Below, piece after piece: positions 26,560-33,567 of a DNA stretch of 64,000 nt. Positions within the stretch are counted from its first letter, which is position 1; each line of letters opens with the position of its first letter. The DNA is from Bacteroidales bacterium (GTDB lineage Bacteria > Bacteroidota > Bacteroidia > Bacteroidales > F082). A program made the position numbers and the translations under genes. The notes below the pieces were generated by a model. The model saw only the letters and a list, made by a program, of their open reading frames with translations. It was not told where the DNA came from and made no database searches. The stretch lies in contig JACFNF010000012.1 in assembly GCA_019454985.1 (NCBI GenBank), positions 1 to 64,000 of the forward strand, written 5' to 3'.

Positions 26560-27230
26560 CGATTATTTGATTGTCCTAACTTGTTGATAATCACTGCGAG
26601 ATTGGAATAAATGTGAGTATCCTGCACGATGATGTTTTCAGGGACTGAGATGGCAACCGGCGCAAAATTCCAGATGGCTTTGATACCCCAAACCACCATG
26701 AGGTCGGCTATTGACTGTGCAACACCGGCCGGGGTGGTGATGATTCCTATATTGATATGCAACCTGGAAGCCAGATCCCGGAATTTTTCGAGGCTGAAAA
26801 CCGGGACACCATGTATCTCAGTACCGATTTTTTTCTTATCGGTATCGAAAGCAGCCACAATTTTGAAGCCTGAATCGCGAAACCCGTTGTATTGGATAAG
26901 CGCACTGCCCAGATAGCCGGCTCCGACTAAAAAAGCTTCGTGTTTGCGGTTGTATCCCAAAAAATTCTCAATGGCATGAAGCAATTCTTCTGTCGAAAAG
27001 CCCACACGTGTACGCCCGGTGATACCCGTATAAGACATATCCTTCACCACCTGAGTTGAGTCCAGACGCAACATTCGGGCAATGGTGGTGGACGAAACAA
27101 AAGGTTCACCCTGTTCATGCAAGGCCTTCACAAAATGAAGATACTGCGGCATTCGCCTGATTGTTGGCTCAGGTACCGCTACACTTTTCGGCCGTTCAAG
27201 CTGTTCTATCTTTTCCATATCTTCTTTCAT
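26556..27230 (-). CDS. rex: redox-sensing transcriptional repressor Rex (operon copy)
   Basis: A 224-residue Rex: winged-helix DNA-binding domain (about 25-85, PFVSSTTIARMLRLDSTQVVKDMSYTGITGRTRVGF) and Rossmann NAD(H)-binding domain with GAGYLG (about 105-200), ending in a domain-swapped helix. Rex senses NADH/NAD+ and usually represses fermentative genes when NADH is low. Placed first in the hydCBA operon, it probably regulates its own transcription and that of the hydrogenase. I start it at ATG 27230, not the TTG at 27263, because TACTTTTG (27239-27246) leaves a leader of only a few nucleotides. A second Rex lies at 31676. Confidence 0.93.
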   Translation of the reverse strand: MKEDMEKIEQLERPKSVAVPEPTIRRMPQYLHFVKALHEQGEPFVSSTTIARMLRLDSTQVVKDMSYTGITGRTRVGFSTEELLHAIENFLGYNRKHEAFLVGAGYLGSALIQYNGFRDSGFKIVAAFDTDKKKIGTEIHGVPVFSLEKFRDLASRLHINIGIITTPAGVAQSIADLMVVWGIKAIWNFAPVAISVPENIIVQDTHIYSNLAVIINKLGQSNNR

Positions 27231-27238
27231 TTTTTTTG

Positions 27239-27246
27239 CAAAAGTA
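27239..27246 (-). promoter_or_regulatory. -7 box of the rex-hyd operon
   Basis: Minus-strand TACTTTTG 9 nt before the rex ATG, implying a nearly leaderless mRNA. A weak palindrome TTATCAATTAA (27258-27268) just upstream is a candidate Rex operator, but it is a poor match to the usual Rex site. Confidence 0.55.
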
Positions 27247-27556
27247 TAAAGATTTTTTATCAATTAACTCTTTTTTTCTTTATTTAAGTAAATTAAAATC
27301 TTTCTAAATTAGCTATAATTGAATTTTTGCAAAATGAATTATATGACTATTTAGCTGATTATCTGTTTTTTAAATTTTTATTTACCTGTTATTTTATTCA
27401 CATTTGTTTATTAAATAACATATCTTTATACAGAATTTATTCGTTATTTTAAATGATTCTATTTAGCAAAGCGGCTGGTTTCAACAATTCCAACAAAGTT
27501 TTTCCAATGGTCACAGGTTGATTTCCGATGGGTGGCCTATCTTTGCAATAGAAAAA
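27247..27556. other. AT-rich divergent intergenic region between rex and the T9SS type-B gene
   Basis: About 300 bp, strongly AT-rich from 27264 to 27460, carrying the rex promoter on the minus strand and TATCTTTG (27538-27545) on the plus strand. No gene, RNA or strong palindrome found. Confidence 0.5.
27538..27545 (+). promoter_or_regulatory. -7 box of the T9SS type-B protein gene
   Basis: TATCTTTG, with TTG at 27518-27520 as a possible -33 element (17-nt spacer). It excludes the in-frame TTG start at 27518. Confidence 0.55.
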
Positions 27557-27580
27557 ATGGTATTACCGAATTTAGTATTC

Positions 27581-30166
27581 ATGCTTTCCAAGCGTTTACT
27601 CGCCTTTATTCTGGTTTTGCTGCCTGTTGCCCGGCTGATGGCCACCCACCAACGTGCAGCCGAAATCACCTATAAATGGATGCATGGCCTAACCTATGAG
27701 ATCACGGTGACGATGTACACCTATACACCCAGTCCGGCCGACGATTCACGCACCACCTTACCGATATTGTGGGGGGACAACAGCAGCAGTGATATCCCCC
27801 GCATTGTATTTGATGCATTGCCCGACAACTATACCCTCAACATTTACCGGATGGAGCATACTTTTCCGGGTTCGGGAACTTACACCATCTCTGTTGAAGA
27901 CCCCAACCGCAATTTTGGTGTCGTGAACATTCCAAACTCGGTAAATGTCCCAATGTATGTTGAAAGTCAGTTAGTTATTAATTCCTTTCTTGCACCAAAC
28001 AACTCGGTTCAATTACTCAATGCTCCTATTGACCAGGGATGCGTCAACCGGTTGTTTGTTCACAATGCTTCGGCTTTTGATCCTGATGGCGACAGCCTGA
28101 GTTTCATGCTTGTGAATTGCCGTGGCGCACAGGGGCTCGAAATTCCAGGTTACACCCTGCCATTGGCATCTACCGAGTTCACGATTGATCCTGTGAGCGG
28201 CGACCTGATATGGAACACGCCCGTTTTGCAAGGCGAATACAATGTTGCCTTTAGGGTAGAGGAATGGCGACAAGGTATCTTCATGGGAGCAGTGGTGCGC
28301 GATATGCAAATCCTGATTGGGGCGTGCAACAACAATCCGCCTGTGATCAGCCTCGAAAACAGCCATTGTGTGATTGCCGGCCAAAGTCTGAATTTTGACG
28401 TAACGGCAACAGACCCTGATAACAATAAGGTAACGCTTACGGCAAGCGGAGCACCGCTCGAGGTACAAAGCCCAGCCAGTGTGTTGCCCAACCCTGCCAC
28501 CGGGACGCCAACAGCAAGTGCAACTTTCAACTGGAATACCGATTGTCGGCATATTCAAAAAGGGCTCTATTCACTCCTGTTCAAAGCAAAGGATAATCAT
28601 CCGGAGGTTAGCCTGACATCATTTGCCGTCACCAGCATCAAGGTTGTCGGGCCGCCGGTCGAAGATTTAACAGCACAAGCTTTGGGGAATGGGATCAACC
28701 TTAACTGGACTTATCAAAGCTGCCAAAATCTCATTGGTTTCCGTGTTTACCGAAAAACGGGGACATCATCTTTTGTCCCCGGTGAATGTGAATCCGGACT
28801 TCCGGCTTCGAGTGGATTTGAATTTCTTGCACAGACAAACGGCCCTTCGACCATGAGTTTCAGAGACGACAATCAAAACAACGGTCTTAGTCCCGGAATC
28901 AATTATTGTTATATTGTGACTGCGATTTTTGAAGGCGAAACCGAAGGTATGGCCTGTTTGCCGGCCTGCGCCAGCCTGCGCCGCGATCTGCCCGTGATGA
29001 CTCATGTGAGCAACGACAGCCTTAACCTCATGGCCGGAAAGGTATTGCTGGCATGGGCTCCCCCATCCGAGTTGGACGAAAACCAACATCCCGGGCCATA
29101 TCGTTATGAAGTTTACCGTAATGCTCCCGGGCAATCTTCTTTGGTTTATACCGGGTTTGGCCTGAACGACACCCTCTGCCGTGACGAAACACTGAATCTC
29201 AACGAGCTTACAACTGATGCCATTTATCAGGTAAGGCTTCTCAACAACGATGGCGAGATTGGACGAAGTCGTCAAGCTTCATCCGTAAAGCTCACTGCCA
29301 CGCCTTCCGACCGCTCAGTCGTCTTGCACTGGGAAGCCGATGTCCCCTGGACAAATTACAATACACAAATATTCCGTAAAAACGACAACGGGTTCACCCT
29401 TATCGGCAACAGCACAACCAATAGTTTTACCGATTTTCAGCTGATCAACGGGCAACAATACACCTATTATATTATGACGATCGGGAAGTTTGATGGAGAT
29501 GGTTTTGTTCAGCCCATTCACAATTACTCACCCATTGTAAGCGCTGTCCCTGTTGACAATGTTCCACCCTGCCCGCCATCGCTCAGTGTCGAGACCGATT
29601 GTACCGACATCAGCAATACGCTTCTAATTACTCATCCTGCCGATTCATGTTTTAGCGATGCAACCACATTGATGATTTACTTCAGCCCCGGAAGCAGAAC
29701 CAACTTTAGTCTGCTGAGCAGCATTCCGGCTACAGAAGGCCAATACCTGCATCAAGGGCTCGAAAACGTTTTGGGCTGCTATTATGTCAAAGCAGTGGAC
29801 GCAGAAGGCAATATTTCTGAAGCCTCAGAAACCGTTTGCATTGACTGGGATGCCTGTCCGGCATACGAATTACCCAATGTGTTTACGCCCAACGGAGATT
29901 ATATCAACGACACATTTATTCCGTTCGGTTACCCATCTTCAAATCCAAAATCAAATGTTGACCGTGTTGAGTTTCATGTTATTAATCGTTGGGGAAATAT
30001 CGTTTTCAAAACCAATGATCCACTTATTAACTGGGATGGAAAAGATATGCGAAGCGGTATTGACTGTGCCGAAGGCACCTATTTTTATGTATGCAAAGTA
30101 GTGGTTCCCTCGCTCGACGGCCTGCGCGAACAGCGACTCCAAGGCAGCATCACAATTATCCGTTAA
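27581..30166 (+). CDS. large secreted protein with T9SS type B (gliding-motility CHU_C) sorting domain
   Basis: An 861-residue exported protein from ATG 27581, with signal peptide MLSKRLLAFILVLLPVARLMA; ATG 27557 would add eight residues. The N-terminal half has Ig/cadherin-like beta-sandwiches (AFDPDGDSLSF near 175; ATDPDNNKVTL near 285). The middle has fibronectin-III-like repeats (about 370-460, 490-580 and 585-670). The C-terminus is the CHU_C/type B sorting domain (NVFTPNGDYINDTF, INRWGNIVFKT, NWDGKD, GTYFYVCKV). It is probably a surface adhesin or structural protein exported by T9SS; substrate or partner unknown. It stands alone between the divergent rex operon and hypA. Confidence 0.85.
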   Translation: MLSKRLLAFILVLLPVARLMATHQRAAEITYKWMHGLTYEITVTMYTYTPSPADDSRTTLPILWGDNSSSDIPRIVFDALPDNYTLNIYRMEHTFPGSGTYTISVEDPNRNFGVVNIPNSVNVPMYVESQLVINSFLAPNNSVQLLNAPIDQGCVNRLFVHNASAFDPDGDSLSFMLVNCRGAQGLEIPGYTLPLASTEFTIDPVSGDLIWNTPVLQGEYNVAFRVEEWRQGIFMGAVVRDMQILIGACNNNPPVISLENSHCVIAGQSLNFDVTATDPDNNKVTLTASGAPLEVQSPASVLPNPATGTPTASATFNWNTDCRHIQKGLYSLLFKAKDNHPEVSLTSFAVTSIKVVGPPVEDLTAQALGNGINLNWTYQSCQNLIGFRVYRKTGTSSFVPGECESGLPASSGFEFLAQTNGPSTMSFRDDNQNNGLSPGINYCYIVTAIFEGETEGMACLPACASLRRDLPVMTHVSNDSLNLMAGKVLLAWAPPSELDENQHPGPYRYEVYRNAPGQSSLVYTGFGLNDTLCRDETLNLNELTTDAIYQVRLLNNDGEIGRSRQASSVKLTATPSDRSVVLHWEADVPWTNYNTQIFRKNDNGFTLIGNSTTNSFTDFQLINGQQYTYYIMTIGKFDGDGFVQPIHNYSPIVSAVPVDNVPPCPPSLSVETDCTDISNTLLITHPADSCFSDATTLMIYFSPGSRTNFSLLSSIPATEGQYLHQGLENVLGCYYVKAVDAEGNISEASETVCIDWDACPAYELPNVFTPNGDYINDTFIPFGYPSSNPKSNVDRVEFHVINRWGNIVFKTNDPLINWDGKDMRSGIDCAEGTYFYVCKVVVPSLDGLREQRLQGSITIIR

Positions 30167-30261
30167 ACATTTCATTAAAAACTGTTTCATCATCAATTGT
30201 TTTGGGAGTACCGCAACGATACTGGCCGAATTGAAAGGTTCCTACTGCGAAAAGATTTTCC

Positions 30262-30269
30262 TATTTTTG
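30262..30269 (+). promoter_or_regulatory. -7 box of hypAB
   Basis: TATTTTTG, exact TAnnTTTG, 23 nt before the hypA ATG. It excludes the longer frame beginning at 30197. Confidence 0.5.
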
Positions 30270-30292
30270 TCATCGAGCTCAATATTAACACC

Positions 30293-30640
30293 ATGCACGA
30301 GTTGTCTATTGCGATTCATATAGCCGATATTATTGAAAATGAGGCTATTCAGGCGCAAGCCGAGAAAGTAACGAAAGTGGAACTCGAAATCGGAAGCATG
30401 TCGGGTGTTGAACCGGCAGCTTTGGAATTGGCTGTGCCAGAAGCTTTTAGAGGCACAATGATGGAGAAGGCAGAATTGGTTTATCACTATATTCCGGCAT
30501 CAGCCGTTTGTCAAAGCTGCTGCCATGAATTTGACCCGACCTGGCATTTTAGCATTTGCCCTCATTGCAACAGTAGCGACACCTATTTTCTGAGAGGTAA
30601 AGAGCTCAATATCAAATCGTTCGACATCATTAAATCTTAA
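30293..30640 (+). CDS. hypA: hydrogenase/urease nickel incorporation protein HypA
   Basis: A 115-residue protein, the normal HypA length, starting MHELSIA, where His2 is the nickel ligand. The zinc site is formed by the CxxC pairs CQSC (residues 74-77) and CPHC (about 90-95). HypA hands nickel to [NiFe]-hydrogenase precursors together with HypB, whose gene starts 10 bp downstream. No hypCDEF and no [NiFe] hydrogenase genes occur here. Start fixed by MHE and by the promoter at 30262. Confidence 0.93.
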   Translation: MHELSIAIHIADIIENEAIQAQAEKVTKVELEIGSMSGVEPAALELAVPEAFRGTMMEKAELVYHYIPASAVCQSCCHEFDPTWHFSICPHCNSSDTYFLRGKELNIKSFDIIKS

Positions 30641-30650
30641 TCTTTTTATT

Positions 30651-31502
30651 ATGTGCGGAACTTGCGGTTGTGGTGAAGACGACCACATCACTTATCGAAA
30701 ACCTTCTGACGAAGGACAAAATACCGGTCATGCTCCATTGATTCACCATCACACACATCCAACTGATAAGCAACATCTTACGCTTTATCATTCGCATGAT
30801 TCGTCTCACGACCATCATCATCACCATCATCATCCACACGAGCAAAAATCCATTGCTATACAACGCAACATCCTATCAAAGAACGATTTGGATGCGAACC
30901 GTAACCGTGGCTATTTCGATGCCTTAAACGTGACAAGTTTCAATTTAGTGAGTTCGCCCGGCTCAGGAAAAACGAGCATTTTGGAACGCACCATTCGCGA
31001 AAAAGGGGATGAACTCAACTGTTTCGTCATCGAAGGTGACCAACAGACTCTGAACGATGCCCGTCGCATTGAAAAGGCCGGAGCACCGGTGATTCAGGTG
31101 AACACAGGCAACGGCTGTCATTTGGATGCGGTGATGGTTGGTAAGGCAGTAAAACAATTAGAGTTACCTCAAAACAGTACTCTTTTCATTGAAAATGTCG
31201 GCAATTTAGTGTGCCCCGCCCTTTTCGACCTTGGCGAAAAAATCCGGGTTGTGATTGTCAGCGTGACCGAAGGTGAAGACAAGCCGGCCAAATATCCAAA
31301 TATGTTTGAAACTTCGCAGCTTTGTCTCATCAACAAGGCCGACCTCCTACCGTATTTGGATTTTGATTTGGATCTTTTTCTGGCTACCGCCCGAAAAGTT
31401 AATCCGCGCCTACAGTTTATCAGAATGAGCGCCAAAACCGGCGAAGGATTCGACGAATGGTATTCCTGGCTCAGCGAACAGCGAAAACCGACTATAGACT
31501 GA
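30651..31502 (+). CDS. hypB: hydrogenase nickel incorporation GTPase HypB
   Basis: A 283-residue GTPase. The N-terminus begins MCGTCGCG, the high-affinity nickel-binding CxxCGC motif, followed by a His-rich nickel-storage stretch (about 30-65, including a run of seven His). The GTPase domain has a P-loop SSPGSGKTS (about 100-108), GDQQT, the metal-binding CH of NGCHLDA (about 146), and the guanine-specificity motif NKADL. It inserts nickel with HypA. The His-rich region is encoded by CAT/CAC runs and could vary in length. Confidence 0.95.
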   Translation: MCGTCGCGEDDHITYRKPSDEGQNTGHAPLIHHHTHPTDKQHLTLYHSHDSSHDHHHHHHHPHEQKSIAIQRNILSKNDLDANRNRGYFDALNVTSFNLVSSPGSGKTSILERTIREKGDELNCFVIEGDQQTLNDARRIEKAGAPVIQVNTGNGCHLDAVMVGKAVKQLELPQNSTLFIENVGNLVCPALFDLGEKIRVVIVSVTEGEDKPAKYPNMFETSQLCLINKADLLPYLDFDLDLFLATARKVNPRLQFIRMSAKTGEGFDEWYSWLSEQRKPTID

Positions 31503-31636
31503 TTTTTTCGTCAAAAGGCTACCGAGAAACTTGCTTTATTGAAATTTCACAAGTCGGGAAAGAGGTTTTTTCATGAACTTTCTTAACAATGTGAAAATAA
31601 TAACAAAAAAACTTGCATTTGTTGTATTTGAGAGAG

Positions 31637-31644
31637 TAATTTTG
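31637..31644 (+). promoter_or_regulatory. promoter of the second rex gene
   Basis: TAATTTTG with TTG at 31613-31615 (21-nt spacer), a good Bacteroidota -33/-7 pair, 32 nt before ATG 31676. A lone TTAACAA (31583-31589) resembles half a Rex site but lacks the other half. Confidence 0.55.
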
Positions 31645-31675
31645 TCTTTTGAGAATTTTCCCCAAACCAAAACAA

Positions 31676-32317
31676 ATGCTTGAGTTAAAAAATTTACCCC
31701 ACAAAACCATTGAGCGCCTCAGCCAATACCGCCGGGCATTACTGATTTGTCTCGAAAAAGGTCAGACACATATTTATTCGCACGAAATTGCACGCATTCA
31801 ACACATTACGGCTGTTCAGGTGCGGCGCGATCTGATGCTTATCGGCTATACCGGCACCCTTCGTAAAGGTTACAATGTAAAAGAATTGATTGACCTTATC
31901 GGCGAAATCATTGATTCACAGGAAGGCATCAATGTAGCCATTATTGGCATGGGGAACCTCGGAAGAGCGCTGATCAACTATTTTTCAGGCAAACGTTCGC
32001 ATTTGAAAATCGTTGCCAGTTTCGACATCAATCCAGATAAGATTGGCAATACTATGTCGGGTGTTCCGTGTTTTTCGACCGAGGACATGGAAAAAGTGAT
32101 TCGCGAAAAGAATATCAGGGTTGGGATCATGACCGTTCCGGCCGATTTTGCCACTCAAACAGCTGAAGCGTTGGTACAAGCCGGAATCAGAGGTATTCTC
32201 AATTACACACCCAAACCGGTGAACGTCCCAAAAGAGGTGTATCTGGAAGAATATGACATGATTACTTCTCTTGAAAAAGTGGCGTTCTACGTGAAAATCA
32301 ATGAAGATAAGAAATAA
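31676..32317 (+). CDS. rex: redox-sensing transcriptional repressor Rex (second copy)
   Basis: A 213-residue Rex homolog. Winged-helix domain (about 10-70, YSHEIARIQHITAVQVRRDLMLIGYTGTLRKGYNV) and Rossmann domain with GMGNLG (about 90-96), then SFDINPDKIG and NYTPKPVNVP motifs of the NAD(H)-binding core. It differs clearly from the Rex at 26556-27230 (GAGYLG), so it is an old paralog rather than a recent copy. It is downstream of hypB but has its own promoter. ATG 31676 is preferred over TTG 31649, which would leave almost no leader. It ends in a strong terminator shared with arcC. Confidence 0.92.
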   Translation: MLELKNLPHKTIERLSQYRRALLICLEKGQTHIYSHEIARIQHITAVQVRRDLMLIGYTGTLRKGYNVKELIDLIGEIIDSQEGINVAIIGMGNLGRALINYFSGKRSHLKIVASFDINPDKIGNTMSGVPCFSTEDMEKVIREKNIRVGIMTVPADFATQTAEALVQAGIRGILNYTPKPVNVPKEVYLEEYDMITSLEKVAFYVKINEDKK

Positions 32318-32342
32318 AAAAGAGGCTTTCGCCTCTTTTTTT
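32316..32342. terminator. bidirectional terminator between the second rex and arcC
   Basis: A6GAGGC (32316-32326), loop TTTC, GCCTCT7 (32331-32342): an 11-bp stem with A and T tracts on both sides, serving both convergent genes. Confidence 0.9.
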
Positions 32343-32347
32343 AGTTT

Positions 32348-33292
32348 TTAGATGATGGTGATCCGTGTCCCGGCTCCCTCAATTCCAAGCTGTGTGGATT
32401 CGGTGATAATGGCATCTTTGCCGCTTCGTTCCACAAAATTGATGGCTGCCTTGATTTTTGGAGCCATGCTACCTTCGCCAAACTGGCCTTCTTCAAGATA
32501 ACGTTTGGCATCGGCAATGGTGAGTTTGTCCAGTGCTTTTTCCTGCGGTGTGTTGAAATTGATACACACTTTTGGTACATCAGTCAGGATAAAAAACTTG
32601 TCGGCGCGGATTTGCGAGGCCAGTAACGAGCTGGCTAAGTCCTTATCAATCACTGCATCAATTCCCTGAAGCTTGTTTTGTTCAATATAGAAGCAAGGGA
32701 TTCCGCCACCACCGACAGCGATGACGATATGTCCTTCGCGGGCAATTTTTTCAATGGTTTGGCGGTTGAAAATCACCAAAGGAGTGGGCGATGCCACCAC
32801 TTTGCGCCAGCCACGTCCCCGGGCATCTTCTTTAAACACGGCTTTGGTCTCATTGCTGATTGCAGCTGCTTCGTCAGCCGTATAAAAAGGCCCGATAGGT
32901 TTGGTCGGATTCTGAAATGCCGGGTCGTCTTTATTCACCAATACCTGCGTGATGATTGAAATGATATCGCGATCCATATCCTTGGCCATCAATACATTGC
33001 GAAGCTGTTGTTCAATCACATACGCAATAAATCCCTGCGAATAAGCCACACTGATATCCAAAGGCATATCGGGCAAACCATATAATTTGTGACCTGCTGT
33101 GTTGGCCAACAGAATATTGCCAACCTGCGGTCCATTGCCGTGCGTCACCACAAGGTTGTAATTCTGATCAATCAGGCTGATCAGATTCGTACAGGCGGCA
33201 TAGGCATTGGCTTCCTGTTCGTCAATCGTACCCTTTTCGTTGGCACGCAAAAGGGCATTGCCCCCAAAAGCTACTACTGCTAACTTCTTCAT
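32348..33292 (-). CDS. arcC: carbamate kinase
   Basis: A 314-residue amino-acid-kinase-fold protein with AFGGNALL (residues 8-15), THGNGPQVG (about 50), AVGGGGIPC (about 205) and DKDLASSLLA (about 227), all carbamate kinase signatures. It makes ATP from ADP and carbamoyl phosphate, giving carbamate, usually the last step of arginine, agmatine or purine/allantoin fermentation. No ornithine carbamoyltransferase or deiminase gene adjoins it, so the source of carbamoyl phosphate is encoded elsewhere. Normal length; ATG start; promoter at 33334-33341. Confidence 0.95.
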   Translation of the reverse strand: MKKLAVVAFGGNALLRANEKGTIDEQEANAYAACTNLISLIDQNYNLVVTHGNGPQVGNILLANTAGHKLYGLPDMPLDISVAYSQGFIAYVIEQQLRNVLMAKDMDRDIISIITQVLVNKDDPAFQNPTKPIGPFYTADEAAAISNETKAVFKEDARGRGWRKVVASPTPLVIFNRQTIEKIAREGHIVIAVGGGGIPCFYIEQNKLQGIDAVIDKDLASSLLASQIRADKFFILTDVPKVCINFNTPQEKALDKLTIADAKRYLEEGQFGEGSMAPKIKAAINFVERSGKDAIITESTQLGIEGAGTRITII

Positions 33293-33333
33293 TTATTTAT
33301 CGTTTAAAAAATAATCTCTTATAAATTCCGAAA

Positions 33334-33341
33334 CAAATTTA
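33334..33341 (-). promoter_or_regulatory. -7 box of arcC
   Basis: Minus-strand TAAATTTG, 41 nt before the arcC ATG. Confidence 0.5.
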
Positions 33342-33528
33342 GACAAAAAACAAATCCCTAACGCATGACGTGTTAAAATAATCACAATGAAAAAAACAGC
33401 CAGGCAATTCAGAATACAGAACGGAATGTAAGTTACTTTGTGGTGAAAGGCTGTCACTCGGACATAAATTATATGTTTGACGCATTTTTGATGTATTATG
33501 ATTCGCGCTTTTGCTCGTATTCTTCCAG

Positions 33529-33536
33529 TAAATTTG
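33529..33536 (+). promoter_or_regulatory. -7 box of the GH5 gene
   Basis: TAAATTTG 31 nt before ATG 33568; it argues against the TTG at 33541, which would follow the transcription start by at most a few bases. Confidence 0.5.
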
Positions 33537-33567
33537 AAACTTGAACAAATTAAAACACGAAAGCGAT

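Noticed and set aside
30810..30840. CAT/CAC-rich simple repeat
   Set aside because: Not a regulatory repeat; it encodes the His-rich metal-binding stretch of HypB.
31572..31589. Rex operator upstream of the second rex
   Set aside because: TTAACAA matches one half-site only; the other half is missing at the right spacing.
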